From Pseudomonadales bacterium (GTDB lineage: Bacteria > Pseudomonadota > Gammaproteobacteria > Pseudomonadales > Pseudohongiellaceae): DNA of 64,000 nt. Positions 26,509-36,027 of this stretch are shown in pieces (the stretch's first letter is position 1; each line of letters opens with the position of its first letter). The stretch covers positions 30,393 to 94,392 of the forward strand of contig JALQUB010000071.1 in assembly GCA_023268635.1 (NCBI GenBank), given 5' to 3'. The position numbers and the translations under genes were made by a program. A model generated the notes under the pieces. It had not been told where the DNA came from, did no database searches, and was given only the letters and a program-made list of their open reading frames with translations.

Positions 26509-27336
26509 ATGTTTATTAATGGCGTAGTCATAGTATTGCAGGAAATATTGGAAGCGGCACTCATGCTGAGTCTATTGCTGTCTTTTCTGCATTACATTAA
26601 TCGTGCCTATGCTGGGCAGACCTATATGCGTCGAACTTGGGTCACCTACAGTATCGTGATCGGCGTACTCTTCGCCTGGATTTATTCCGTAAATTTTTCA
26701 CGCGTCTCCGAAGCATTTGACTATGTCGGACTGGAAATAACCAATGCCACGATTCACTCATTGAGTTCACTATTTCTTATTTGTATCGCTTGGCTGGTGC
26801 CTAGTCGAGAACATGCGGGATTTCAATTAAACTCTGGCCATCGTGCTCAGTTGCTGACGGTGTGCATGATTGCCGTAGTTGTCCTCGCCATCCTGCGAGA
26901 GGGCTCGGAAATATTTCAATTCGGCGGTGGCGTATTGGGGCGCGACGAAGCTACTTCGATTCTGAGTGGTGGGTTAATTGGCGCCGGTATCGGTGTTTGC
27001 ACTGGTGTGCTTCTTTACTACGCGTTAACGGGATTGCCCGCGCGGTTATCGTTGCGCGCCTGCACACTATTATTGGCTCTGACAGCGGGCAATATGGCGT
27101 CACAAGCGGTACTTTTACTGACCCAGGCCGATTGGATTAGTTACAGTTCGACCGCATGGAGCTCCGAGTCTCTTCTCAGTGAAGCCTCTGTGGTCGGTCA
27201 ACTCGCCTACGCGTTAATCGGCTATGAGTCATCGCCTTCTTGGTTACAAGTGGGTGCGTACTTTATCGGAGGACTCTTCGTCTTAGTTAGCCCGATTAGT
27301 CGCACTGCTTGGGTGAATAAAGCTCATTGGGATTAG
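26509..27336 (+). CDS. FTR1-family iron permease
   Basis: A 275-residue inner-membrane protein with about seven hydrophobic segments. The second FTR1 iron-translocation motif REGSE is intact (residues 130-134, LREGSEIFQFGGG). The first motif, REXLE in typical members, reads QEILE (11-15), with Gln replacing Arg. Family members such as EfeU and Ftr1p take up oxidised iron across the membrane, usually with periplasmic cupredoxin partners, which is consistent with the upstream gene. It may feed iron to the putative diiron oxidase of the block (inference). Confidence 0.82.
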   Translation: MFINGVVIVLQEILEAALMLSLLLSFLHYINRAYAGQTYMRRTWVTYSIVIGVLFAWIYSVNFSRVSEAFDYVGLEITNATIHSLSSLFLICIAWLVPSREHAGFQLNSGHRAQLLTVCMIAVVVLAILREGSEIFQFGGGVLGRDEATSILSGGLIGAGIGVCTGVLLYYALTGLPARLSLRACTLLLALTAGNMASQAVLLLTQADWISYSSTAWSSESLLSEASVVGQLAYALIGYESSPSWLQVGAYFIGGLFVLVSPISRTAWVNKAHWD

Positions 27337-27362
27337 TCTTAAAACAAAGGATTTTGATAATA

Positions 27363-28088
27363 ATGGATTCTCGCACTCCCACCGGTCTCAAAACAGCTCT
27401 CGCTGTATGCGCCTCCCTGTGTCCATTACTGGCGTTCGCTGATGGCAGCGTTATCGATAAGGTGTATCACCCTTATGTCGACGCGATGGAAAGCGAACTC
27501 GAGTTCAGGTCGCTTTTTCATAATTTACCCGCGAGTAGCAGGTTGCCCGATAATCTCCAGCAGCTCTCCTTCGGGAAGTCCTTCGGTGAACGATTATTTG
27601 GTGAGGCTAAGTTGGTCGGATCTAAACCGCAGCACCAGGGTTTCGAGCTCAGCGCATTCGAGATCGAAACCAAATGGCAGCTCACTGAGCAAGGTGAGTA
27701 TTCGGCGGATTGGGGCTTGCTGTTCGAATATGAGGCTGGGGTTGAGCGAAATTCAGATGAGGTCTCCATCGGTCTTCTCGTAGAAAAAGAACTCGGACAA
27801 TGGAGCACGACTGCTAATTTCTTTGCGATTCACGAATGGGGAGACGATGTCGACGAGGAGTTTGAAACCGCATTCAGTATGCAGGCACGCTATCGCTATT
27901 CCCGTGCATTCGAACCGGCGATCGAGTTCTATATGGGGCAAAATACAGTCGGTTTGGGTCCCGTGATTAACGGCAGTGCAAGTTTGGGAATCCGGAAGAG
28001 TGTGAGCTGGGAATTCGGAGTCATTGCCGGTATTAGTGAAGAGACCCCCGATTCAACGTTCAGACTATTGCTTGAATACGAGTTCTAA
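27363..28088 (+). CDS. Putative outer-membrane beta-barrel protein
   Basis: A 241-residue protein with a signal peptide ending LLAFADG. The mature part alternates polar and hydrophobic residues (EFSADWGLLFEYEAG-like strands, GSASLGIRKSVSWEFGVIAG) and ends in LLLEYEF, a C-terminal Phe with aromatic spacing typical of outer-membrane barrels. The ATG at 27363 is preceded by AAAGGA and gives the best signal peptide; a longer frame overlaps the iron permease. It closes the block and might be the outer-membrane route for iron or for the pathway product. No family was recognised with certainty. Confidence 0.6.
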   Translation: MDSRTPTGLKTALAVCASLCPLLAFADGSVIDKVYHPYVDAMESELEFRSLFHNLPASSRLPDNLQQLSFGKSFGERLFGEAKLVGSKPQHQGFELSAFEIETKWQLTEQGEYSADWGLLFEYEAGVERNSDEVSIGLLVEKELGQWSTTANFFAIHEWGDDVDEEFETAFSMQARYRYSRAFEPAIEFYMGQNTVGLGPVINGSASLGIRKSVSWEFGVIAGISEETPDSTFRLLLEYEF

Positions 28089-28090
28089 CT

Positions 28091-28834
28091 TTACCAGTAT
28101 TTTTCAACGGTGATCTGTCCGGGTTTGCGGCGTAGGTTCTTGCTGAGACCACGCGCCTTCAGTGCGGTGCTCGTGTCGCTCACCATGTCTGGATTGCCGC
28201 AAAGCATAAACTGAGAGTCGTCGGCACTGATCACTAGTCCTGTGCGGTGCTCTAGCTCCCCGCTCGCTATGGCGTCGGGGATTCTTCCTTTGATGCTTCC
28301 TGACACTTCTTCTCGGCTCACGAAGGCTTGGAATTTGAAGCGCTCTCCATGCTTCTCCTGCAGGGAGGTGATGATTTCTCTGTAGCGGAGGTCGCTATTC
28401 TTGCGCACGGCGTGTACGAGGACGACGCGATCGAATCGTTGCCATGGCTCCTCTGTTTGCAACATCGAGAAAAAGGGAGCGATGCCTGTGCCCGTTCCCA
28501 GCAGCCAGAGTGTGGGTGCACTCGGCACCTCGTCTAAGGTGAAGAAGCCATTGGCATGGCGCTTCACGAAGATCTCATCTCCGGGCTTAAGGGCGAGCAT
28601 GGCATTGGATAGTACGCCGTCGATGGCGGTGTAAAAAAAGAATTCTAGCGGCTGCTTGCCGGGTGCATTGAGGAAAGAATAAGGCCTAGCAATCCTCTCG
28701 CCGTCGATGTCCAGACCAAGGCTGGTGAATTGTCCGGCCTTAAAATCCTCGATCGCTGCGTTTATACGCAGGGAGAATAGATTGTCCGTCCAGTGGATAT
28801 TCTCGACGACCGTACCTTGGACCCATTCTGACAT
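28091..28834 (-). CDS. fpr: Ferredoxin/flavodoxin-NADP+ reductase
   Basis: A 247-residue FAD enzyme, the same length as E. coli Fpr and similar throughout. RPYSFLN is the FAD-binding motif, GTGTGIAPFFSML the NADP-binding loop, MLCGNPDMV the conserved region near the C-terminus, and the chain ends in the aromatic VEKYW. It transfers electrons from NADPH to ferredoxin or flavodoxin, often for oxidative-stress responses or Fe-S/diiron enzymes. AGGA precedes the ATG. It converges with the barrel gene, two bases separating the stops, and diverges from the symporter gene. Confidence 0.93.
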   Translation of the reverse strand: MSEWVQGTVVENIHWTDNLFSLRINAAIEDFKAGQFTSLGLDIDGERIARPYSFLNAPGKQPLEFFFYTAIDGVLSNAMLALKPGDEIFVKRHANGFFTLDEVPSAPTLWLLGTGTGIAPFFSMLQTEEPWQRFDRVVLVHAVRKNSDLRYREIITSLQEKHGERFKFQAFVSREEVSGSIKGRIPDAIASGELEHRTGLVISADDSQFMLCGNPDMVSDTSTALKARGLSKNLRRKPGQITVEKYW

Positions 28835-28950
28835 GCTAATTCCTGTTATCGATTTTGACGCGCAAACGCGCTAACTTAACGCTTTAACGAGGCTGTCTCA
28901 AGCCAAACTGCATTACGTCGATTACGGCAAATAAGATTAGGATCAAACTC

Positions 28951-30198
28951 ATGTTGAAGACCTGGTTCGCCACTGCGCTCTGGAAGCGTATCCTTATCGC
29001 GCTGGTATTGGGAGTTATCGCGGGTATGATTTGGGGCCCCGGCGCCTCGAGTATAAGCTGGCTCGGCGACTTATTCGTGCGCCTCATTCGTATGGTCGTC
29101 GTACCGCTCGTCTTCGTCACGCTCGTCTCCGGGGTGGTCGCGATGGGAGACCCTGCGAAATTGGGCTCCTTGGGAGCGAAGACGCTGGCGGTGTATATGT
29201 TAACGACGCTAGCGGCAATCGTGATCGGTTTGCTTCTCGCCGCATTCCTGCAGCCAGGTGTAGGGGTGGATCTATCAGCGGCCGCGCCGACTGCAGTGCA
29301 GGAAGCGATACCACTCTCGGAACGGCTGCTCTCTATCGTGCCTTCCAATCCTATCGCAGCGCTCGCCGAGGGTAACATCTTGGCGATTATCTTTTTCGCA
29401 CTATTGGTGGGCATAAGCGTTCTGATGATCGGCGAGAAGGGGAGGCCGATTGCCGAGCTGATGGATTCTAGTAGCGAGATGATGCTGCGGATTACCCACT
29501 GGGTCATGGAAGTGGCTCCTTTCGGAGTCTTCGCATTAATCGCCTCAGTTGCCGGGACTCAAGGGGCTGCCGCTCTTCTTGACGTGCTGACGCTTGCCTT
29601 GGCGGTCGTGTTGTCCTGTGTAATCCATGTGATCGTTGTCCATGGGCTTGGCATAATGAGGCTAACGCTTGGGCTCTCTCCACTGAGTTTTTTCCGTGGC
29701 GCACGCGATGCCATGCTGGTCGCGTTCTCTACGTCATCCAGTTCAGCGACATTGCCCGTTTCTATGTCAGTCGCTGAGGAAAATCTAGGAATCAAACCAG
29801 TGGTCGCCTCCACCGTGTTGCCTCTAGGGGCAACCATAAACATGGATGGCACGGCGCTCTACGTAGGCATCGTATCTGTCTTCGCGGCGCAGGCATTCGG
29901 AATCGATCTAACCTTGGCCGACTATGCTCTAGTCGCCGGATCGACGACGCTGGTGTCGGTAGGCACGGCGGCGGTGCCAGGAGCATCCTTATTTCTGATG
30001 GCGGCGGTAATGGGTGCCATCGGCATCACGCCAGAGCAAATAGCCGTGGTCATCGGGTTTATTCTGCCCTTCGATCGCCCACTCGATATGCTGAGGACTT
30101 CGGTGAATATCTGTGGAGACCTCTCGGTAGCAACAGCGGTGGCGAATTGGGAAGGGGAGTTCGATCGTGAAGTCTTCGACCGCAGGGTTAAGTACTAG
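28951..30198 (+). CDS. Dicarboxylate/amino acid:cation symporter (DAACS)
   Basis: A 415-residue inner-membrane symporter of the GltP/DctA family. Characteristic motifs: RLIRMVVVPLVFVTLVSGV near residue 45, the serine-rich TSSSSATLPVS hairpin, GATINMDGTALY with the NMDGT substrate/cation motif, and the second hairpin GTAAVPGASL. It takes up C4-dicarboxylates or glutamate/aspartate with H+ or Na+. AGGA precedes its ATG. It is flanked by fpr (divergent) and the barrel gene (convergent), so it appears monocistronic. Confidence 0.93.
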   Translation: MLKTWFATALWKRILIALVLGVIAGMIWGPGASSISWLGDLFVRLIRMVVVPLVFVTLVSGVVAMGDPAKLGSLGAKTLAVYMLTTLAAIVIGLLLAAFLQPGVGVDLSAAAPTAVQEAIPLSERLLSIVPSNPIAALAEGNILAIIFFALLVGISVLMIGEKGRPIAELMDSSSEMMLRITHWVMEVAPFGVFALIASVAGTQGAAALLDVLTLALAVVLSCVIHVIVVHGLGIMRLTLGLSPLSFFRGARDAMLVAFSTSSSSATLPVSMSVAEENLGIKPVVASTVLPLGATINMDGTALYVGIVSVFAAQAFGIDLTLADYALVAGSTTLVSVGTAAVPGASLFLMAAVMGAIGITPEQIAVVIGFILPFDRPLDMLRTSVNICGDLSVATAVANWEGEFDREVFDRRVKY

Positions 30199-30209
30199 TG
30201 AGCCGCGGG

Positions 30210-31697
30210 TTAGAATGTGTAGGTTATAGAGAAACCTACGCGAATATCGCCTTCGAATAGTGCGATGGGTGTGGTCTCAACACCCTCAAGTACAATGAGG
30301 TTAATGCCGGCAGCCCAGTGATCGTTTAAGGTTCGATCGGCGGATGCCTGAAGAATCGTATACTCCGCATCAATGTCCCCCTGCATGCTGATAGCGAGTG
30401 CGAGATCACTGTTCATCAATGAGTTGCTATAGCGCATCAACCACACGCCTGAAACATCATCATTCAATGCAAATTGCGATGATTCATTGTCATCGACCAT
30501 TTTCTGCCCTTGGACACTGAGCGCGATATTTTGTTCATTGTCTATCGCGTACTCGAGGCCGAAGGACACGCCCAATTGGTCGTGTCTTAGATCCGTGGTA
30601 TTACTTCCTGCAAACCCGGGTATATTAAAGCTGCTTACGACAATGCCTGCGCTGTAGGCGAGATCCAGATTTAATAATAATTTACCGAAGGCGCGATTCG
30701 CGCTCACGCCGAACAGGGTGTAGGTATTGTTCGTGCTAAGGGCATCATCGGTGGGATTTGGAGGTGCTGAATAACGGAGTTGATTTTCGATGAGTCTAGC
30801 CGCCATAAGCGATACGTCACTACCGGAGAAGGAGCGACTCCATTTAATACCCCCTTCGAAATCTAGGCTTTTTCCGCGTTTGTAGTCGACGAGCGCATTT
30901 GGTGGTTCGAAGTAGAAAGGACTGCCACGCACAATGGGCGGATTGTATTCGGGGTATAGCGTCACGAAGGTGGAAACTTGACTCCGTTCACCGAAGAGGT
31001 CGCCGAAATAATCCCATACCAACATCGGTTGATTGAGTCTGGCATCTTCAATGTCGATGATGCTGAAGTCACGAAATTCGGTGATGTTAATGACGTCGAG
31101 GACAGAGTTGCCATCCACTTCTCCCCACACGACTGTTTGATTGCCCAATTTGACGCTGTGAGATCCGAAACTGCGTTGGAAGAAAAATTCATTGAGTCTA
31201 TATTCCGTCTCGAAGGACTGATTATTCGCCTCGAATTCATAGTCGTCGTATAAAAATAGACGAGCCTGGGCGCTCGCTTGTAATAGCCAACCAGGTGCGA
31301 ACGCGTATTGGTAGCGAATATTGGCGCCCATCCGATTCGTTTCAATGTCGGCTAAATGAGGCATATTGATTCGCTGGCCGTTAGCCAGCGTGACTCCGGC
31401 GAGATGGGTCTTCGTCTGGAATAGGACCTGCTGACTAAGTTTGACGGTAAAACCTTCGAGCCAAGCCGGGATAGGTTGTTCTGATTCGTTCGCAACGTCG
31501 AACGGATTGTCGAATACATCATCGAAACTTGCATCGAAATCAGTGGGTATTGCATCGGAAGGGATGCCGAATCCGAGGTCGCCGTCGAAAATAACATCGT
31601 CATCCAAAACTAAGGGTTCATCTTGGGCGAAGAGCAATGGCGAATACGAGACCCAGAGGGCTGCTGCCCCTATGGCATGTGCGACATGCTTTCGCAT
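30210..31697 (-). CDS. Outer-membrane barrel, DUF1302-like, of an MMPL transport operon
   Basis: A 495-residue exported protein: signal peptide ending LLFAQ, then an acidic linker (LVLDDDVIFDGDLGFGI), then long beta-strand-rich sequence with aromatic girdles (FFFQRSFGSHSVKLGNQTVVWG, LDLAYSAGIVVSSF) ending in the barrel-type C-terminus GFSITYTF. WGEVDGNSVLDVINITEFRD resembles DUF1302 family barrels found beside RND/MMPL transporters. It is third in an operon after the MMPL transporter and the LolA-like protein, 14 nt downstream of the latter, and probably forms the outer-membrane end of lipid or hydrophobe export. Confidence 0.75.
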   Translation of the reverse strand: MRKHVAHAIGAAALWVSYSPLLFAQDEPLVLDDDVIFDGDLGFGIPSDAIPTDFDASFDDVFDNPFDVANESEQPIPAWLEGFTVKLSQQVLFQTKTHLAGVTLANGQRINMPHLADIETNRMGANIRYQYAFAPGWLLQASAQARLFLYDDYEFEANNQSFETEYRLNEFFFQRSFGSHSVKLGNQTVVWGEVDGNSVLDVINITEFRDFSIIDIEDARLNQPMLVWDYFGDLFGERSQVSTFVTLYPEYNPPIVRGSPFYFEPPNALVDYKRGKSLDFEGGIKWSRSFSGSDVSLMAARLIENQLRYSAPPNPTDDALSTNNTYTLFGVSANRAFGKLLLNLDLAYSAGIVVSSFNIPGFAGSNTTDLRHDQLGVSFGLEYAIDNEQNIALSVQGQKMVDDNESSQFALNDDVSGVWLMRYSNSLMNSDLALAISMQGDIDAEYTILQASADRTLNDHWAAGINLIVLEGVETTPIALFEGDIRVGFSITYTF

Positions 31698-31711
31698 ATG
31701 AACGGATCCGC

Positions 31712-32647
31712 CTACTGGAGTTGATTGCGCAGTTTTTCTAACTCAGTTTCACGAAACGCCACATCTTCGAGTGTTCGTTGAGTCAGAAAATTATCATCAA
31801 TTTCGATTCCCGTATGAATCTCCAAGAAGGCCATATTAGAAAGCCGATTGGTAACGAGATTCATCATGGTGAGAGATCGTGCGGTCCATGCGCCATTGAC
31901 AAGCTCAACCCTTGAGGCCATAAGGCGCTTAATCTCCTTGGCGTACTGGTCATACATTTCAGTGCGGAGGCTGACGAATCGCTCTTTGTCGATATACTGA
32001 ATGACTTTCGAATACCGCGTTTTTCTCGCACGCTCTTTGTTAGGCACCATCTCGATCTTCCACACATCGCGGCCGCTCTCAATGGTCTCCTCAAGCAGAG
32101 TGATCTCATATTCTTCGAGCTTGCCTGTTTCGGTGTCCTCGGTCGTAAATTCAGAGCCAAAAACGGAAGCCGGCTCGCTATCATCTTCGGAATTCCCGCT
32201 CGCAATCCGTTTTACTCTGCCGAGGGCCGATAGATAGAGCCAGGTTTCGTTATCGCGACCCGATTCATCGTAGGAATAGGAGAGCATCCCAATACCGCGC
32301 TCCGCTGCAGGTTCTAAGACTATAGTGACGCTCTTGGTATCTCTTCGATTAGGACCGTAATTCTTGCCGACAGATTCGAGTGCTTTTACACGAGGTCGCT
32401 CGGCACAGGTGATTTTCACATCCTTGATACCAAATCGGCAGGTTGAGAGTTGCATGCGATTAAATGAGGAGTCGGATATGGAGCGCTGATTATCATCAGT
32501 TCGTTCCATAATTTCACGTCCAGTTAAACTCTGTGCAAGAGAAGTGTTAGCTGCTATTAGGCAGTAAAAGACTGCTGCAGTCGTTAGAATGCGATTCATC
32601 ATTAGTCTATTGAGAACTGTTCGATGAGTTGCTGCAAATGCGATCAT
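31712..32647 (-). CDS. Outer-membrane lipoprotein-sorting (LolA-like) protein
   Basis: A 311-residue exported protein with a LolA-like fold family signature (SYSYDESGRDNETWLYLSAL, GSEFTTEDTE, MTMMNLVTN-like LTMMNLVTNRLSNM). The best signal peptide starts within the first 20 residues (MNRILTTAAVFYCLIAANTSLAQ). I keep the ATG at 32647 because it overlaps the MMPL stop by 4 nt; initiation at the internal ATG pair is also possible. Such proteins probably ferry lipid through the periplasm between an RND/MMPL pump and an outer-membrane partner. Confidence 0.82.
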   Translation of the reverse strand: MIAFAATHRTVLNRLMMNRILTTAAVFYCLIAANTSLAQSLTGREIMERTDDNQRSISDSSFNRMQLSTCRFGIKDVKITCAERPRVKALESVGKNYGPNRRDTKSVTIVLEPAAERGIGMLSYSYDESGRDNETWLYLSALGRVKRIASGNSEDDSEPASVFGSEFTTEDTETGKLEEYEITLLEETIESGRDVWKIEMVPNKERARKTRYSKVIQYIDKERFVSLRTEMYDQYAKEIKRLMASRVELVNGAWTARSLTMMNLVTNRLSNMAFLEIHTGIEIDDNFLTQRTLEDVAFRETELEKLRNQLQ

Positions 32648-35388
32648 GCAATACTCCCCTTCGTGTATTTTATGGTCTTGTCGACGCCCTCGATTCCAAA
32701 ACTAGGTTTGAAAATAATAATCATCGCAGGAATCATGAGCAGGTCGCAAAGGAGGGCGATGAAGATAGCGATAGATCCGAAGAATCCCATTTTCGCCATG
32801 CCAAGATAATCAGAAAAGGTGAGCAGCGCAAAGCCTAAGCCGAGCACCATGGTCGTGAACATGACGGCCTGTCCTACTTCACGGATTGCACTGGCGAGCG
32901 CCTTTTCAATACTGTTCGTTTTGATGAGTTCCACTCGATAATGGGTCATGAAGTGAATCGTATCATCGACGGCGATGCCAATAATGAGCGGTGCAATGAG
33001 TAGGGTGTCGGTATCGAGCGGCACCGACAATAACCCCATCAATCCGAAGCTGAGCAACGCAGGGATGACATTAGGAATCATTGCGATGACCCCGGCCTGC
33101 AGCGATCCGAGCGTTACAACCATGATCAGGCTGATTACTGCAACGGCGAGGCTAAAACTCGATACTTGAGACTGAGCCACTTCATCGGCCATGCGCATTA
33201 ACAAGGCCATGGTGCCTGTGAGATAGACTTCTAGTTCAGGGTTTGATGCCTTCGCCTCTTTGAACAATTCTTCGATGTCTTCACTGATGCGCTCGAAGAA
33301 CAATTGGTATTCATAGGAACCCGCATTGTAAATATTGAGTGAAATATTGGCTCGGCTGTAGTCGTCCGAGACTAGGCTGCGACGATCTTCAGGGTTTGCG
33401 CTATTAAATAGGTAAAGCAACTGCGAAATCATTTGCTGAGAGTCGGGAATCACATAGGAGGCAGGGTCGCCGTCATTCATGATTTCATTCGTGTCTTTGA
33501 CGATATTGGCTAGTGAGTAAGTGCGTGTCACCTGGTCGGCATATTTCCTTTCAATGCGGGCCTGCAGAGCATCCATGGCTCGCATGACTTCCGGCTCGAG
33601 GAGGCCATCGATACGATGGGAGTCGACCATGATGATCATGGACTGGGCGCCGGCCATATTCTCATCGACGACTTCGTAGGCGACACGCATGGGATTTCCT
33701 TCGCGTGTTAGCTCAGTCATATTCGAGTCGATTTTTATCTTGGTGGTGCCGTAGGCACAGAATAGGAAAATCGCCAAAAAAACCGCCATGATCGAGTAGG
33801 GATTGCGGTGCGCCAAGTAGGGAATTTTTGCGAGAATTTGCTGTTGCCAATTGACTACGATGAAGGTGATCGCGCTCGCGAAAATGATATATGTGCCAAT
33901 TGGCCAATCCAAACGCCAGTACACTACGGCCGTGTATAGGGCGGCAATCAAACCTTGTTGGAATGAGGATAGTCGGTGCCAGTATGCACCGATTCGATCG
34001 GCGAAACTGCGTCGTCCATCTGCGGCTGCTGGATGCCAGAGATCGAGTAATAGGGGCAGAAGAAAAATAGTGAATATAAATGCCATCAAGACACCGAGCG
34101 CGGACATATAGCTAAACACGCGGATTGGCACTATATCGGAGCTCGCCAGAGCGAGCATTCCTGCTATGGTAGTGAGCGAGGTGACTAATAGCGCGAGGCC
34201 GGTTTTGCCATAGGATTTCGACAGGGCCTCTTCGTGCTCCATGCCCATTTTTTTAAAACTGAAATAAGCGCTCATAACATGCACGCAATCTGCGATTCCA
34301 ACGGCGAAGACGAGTAGGCATGTGAGGCCAATCATTTGTGAAATAGTGATGCCTAGCCAGACGGTGATACCCCAAGTCCAGATCAAGCTCATCGCGATGG
34401 TAGTCAGCGGCCAGACCACGGCACTAAACGAGCGAAACAGAGTCCATAACAATATAAAAAATATTAGCACCACGGCGGCGCCCAGATATTGAAGCTGCGC
34501 GAGAATGGACAGCATGAATTCCATCATCGGTGGGTTTCCCACCGGATAAAATTCGAACTGTTCCTCATACTTCATGAATACACTTTGCGCAGCATCGTAG
34601 AAGCTGGTGTAGCCAAGCATGTCTACCGGTTCGAAAACGATCTCATCAACTTCCGCGTTTTCATCGAACTCGAGTTCGAAGCCCGCATCAGATTCTTCGA
34701 AGGCGAAGCCCCCGAAACTATCGTCTAGTGAAACCTCTTCAGAATCGATTGCGGGTATGAAGTCGGCTTTCGTCTGGGTACCGAAATCTGTCTGCACTAG
34801 CAGAGCGCCATAGCGCGCGTCGGCGGAATAAAATCCTAGGAGGAAATCTTCCTCGGCTAGGGCGTTGGCCTTGATCTCAGCGAGAGCATCTGCCGATGAG
34901 GGTAATTCGGTAGGGATCAAGCGATTCGAGCGCAGCGTATCGCCTTCATTCTCTTGGACGCGAAGATTGGCAATAGACTGTACGCGCCGCAGATGATTGA
35001 GCTCTTCGAAATCTATTGGCGTGCCGTTTTTCTCGGCGGGATAATTGCTACGCTCGAGGTCGCTCCAATTTTCTAAATCTTCGGTTAAAGCTTGGATTGC
35101 GAGTAGCGATTCACGAGAAAAAACATCACCATCCTTGGCCTTGTAAACCAAGAACATGGAGTCATCACTGCCGAACTGGCGACGATATTCATTGAGCGCG
35201 AGGATGGCCGGATCTTCCTGGTCGAGGAAGCTGTCGGTCGTCATGTCTAATTCGGTGAGGGTGAAAACCCCGTAGAGGAAGTATCCAGTCAGCACGACTA
35301 TCATGCCTAACACCCAGCGTTTAGAGCGTAATACCTGTAGTGGAACATTGGCGAATAGGTGACTCACGCCAACGAGCAATGATCCCAT
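32644..35388 (-). CDS. RND/MMPL-family transporter
   Basis: A 914-residue inner-membrane transporter with duplicated RND layout: an N-terminal membrane segment (about 24-43), a periplasmic loop (44-300), five or six segments (310-455), a second loop, and a C-terminal bundle (760-900). AVGIADCVHVMSAYFSF and IGIAVDDTIHFMTHYRVEL are the paired GxxxD-type proton-relay/SSD motifs. MMPL proteins move lipids or hydrophobic compounds. GGGAGC precedes the ATG. It heads the operon with the LolA-like and barrel genes. Confidence 0.92.
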   Translation of the reverse strand: MGSLLVGVSHLFANVPLQVLRSKRWVLGMIVVLTGYFLYGVFTLTELDMTTDSFLDQEDPAILALNEYRRQFGSDDSMFLVYKAKDGDVFSRESLLAIQALTEDLENWSDLERSNYPAEKNGTPIDFEELNHLRRVQSIANLRVQENEGDTLRSNRLIPTELPSSADALAEIKANALAEEDFLLGFYSADARYGALLVQTDFGTQTKADFIPAIDSEEVSLDDSFGGFAFEESDAGFELEFDENAEVDEIVFEPVDMLGYTSFYDAAQSVFMKYEEQFEFYPVGNPPMMEFMLSILAQLQYLGAAVVLIFFILLWTLFRSFSAVVWPLTTIAMSLIWTWGITVWLGITISQMIGLTCLLVFAVGIADCVHVMSAYFSFKKMGMEHEEALSKSYGKTGLALLVTSLTTIAGMLALASSDIVPIRVFSYMSALGVLMAFIFTIFLLPLLLDLWHPAAADGRRSFADRIGAYWHRLSSFQQGLIAALYTAVVYWRLDWPIGTYIIFASAITFIVVNWQQQILAKIPYLAHRNPYSIMAVFLAIFLFCAYGTTKIKIDSNMTELTREGNPMRVAYEVVDENMAGAQSMIIMVDSHRIDGLLEPEVMRAMDALQARIERKYADQVTRTYSLANIVKDTNEIMNDGDPASYVIPDSQQMISQLLYLFNSANPEDRRSLVSDDYSRANISLNIYNAGSYEYQLFFERISEDIEELFKEAKASNPELEVYLTGTMALLMRMADEVAQSQVSSFSLAVAVISLIMVVTLGSLQAGVIAMIPNVIPALLSFGLMGLLSVPLDTDTLLIAPLIIGIAVDDTIHFMTHYRVELIKTNSIEKALASAIREVGQAVMFTTMVLGLGFALLTFSDYLGMAKMGFFGSIAIFIALLCDLLMIPAMIIIFKPSFGIEGVDKTIKYTKGSIA

Positions 35389-35572
35389 ATTTAGCTCCCA
35401 GTTTTTATTTTGGCTATCCTCGTCGCGCAGAGCTGACTCACTAGATTTTCGCTGCGCTTACAATCTTACAGGTCACAGTTTGCGAGCTAAAGGTGAGGCT
35501 ACAGGGCTTATGCTGTGATGCAAGTCGCAATTTTCTATATAGTGATAAAGGTCTCGCTATTTCGAAAACTCT

Positions 35573-35905
35573 TTAATTACCACAGCGATAGACGCCGTAA
35601 ATTTGCTCTCCATCGGTGATTATTGATTCGGGTACTATTGTGTCGCCGCCTAAATCCGCCGCTTCGTTGCGGGCGAGGGTGAGCAATTCATCTTGCAGGC
35701 GTTGACTTCCACGTTCCACTACAACGATTTTTCCTAATGTTTGTACTCTAGCACGCCCGACGCGCGTGCAATGAGTGACGCGGCTGGCATCGCCGATGAC
35801 TTCCACCTGCGAGCCTTCTTGGGTGAGTTGTACCCAGCTTTGGCAGCTGGCGAGCGCGAAGCTAGTACCGAGGATCCAGAAACGAGCTAATTTATTGATA
35901 TTCAT
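35573..35905 (-). CDS. DUF4156 family lipoprotein
   Basis: A 110-residue lipoprotein with lipobox LASC (Cys21). The body has VTHCTRVGRARV, LQDELLTLARNEAADLGGDTIVP and the C-terminal YGVYRC, features of the DUF4156 family; the two mature-domain cysteines (near 47 and 108) may form a disulfide. Function is unknown. It is separated from the MMPL gene by 184 bp in which nothing else is seen, and lies divergent to the FAD dehydrogenase gene. Confidence 0.82.
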   Translation of the reverse strand: MNINKLARFWILGTSFALASCQSWVQLTQEGSQVEVIGDASRVTHCTRVGRARVQTLGKIVVVERGSQRLQDELLTLARNEAADLGGDTIVPESIITDGEQIYGVYRCGN

Positions 35906-36027
35906 AATGTAAATTCCTATGTAGAGCCCCGTTGCTTAGCTGACATTAATGGAATAAGAGAAGCCTAAGCCTAGCGAGATCTCGCTGCTATGGTACTATT
36001 CGAAGCCATAATTCGCAGTGATTAATA

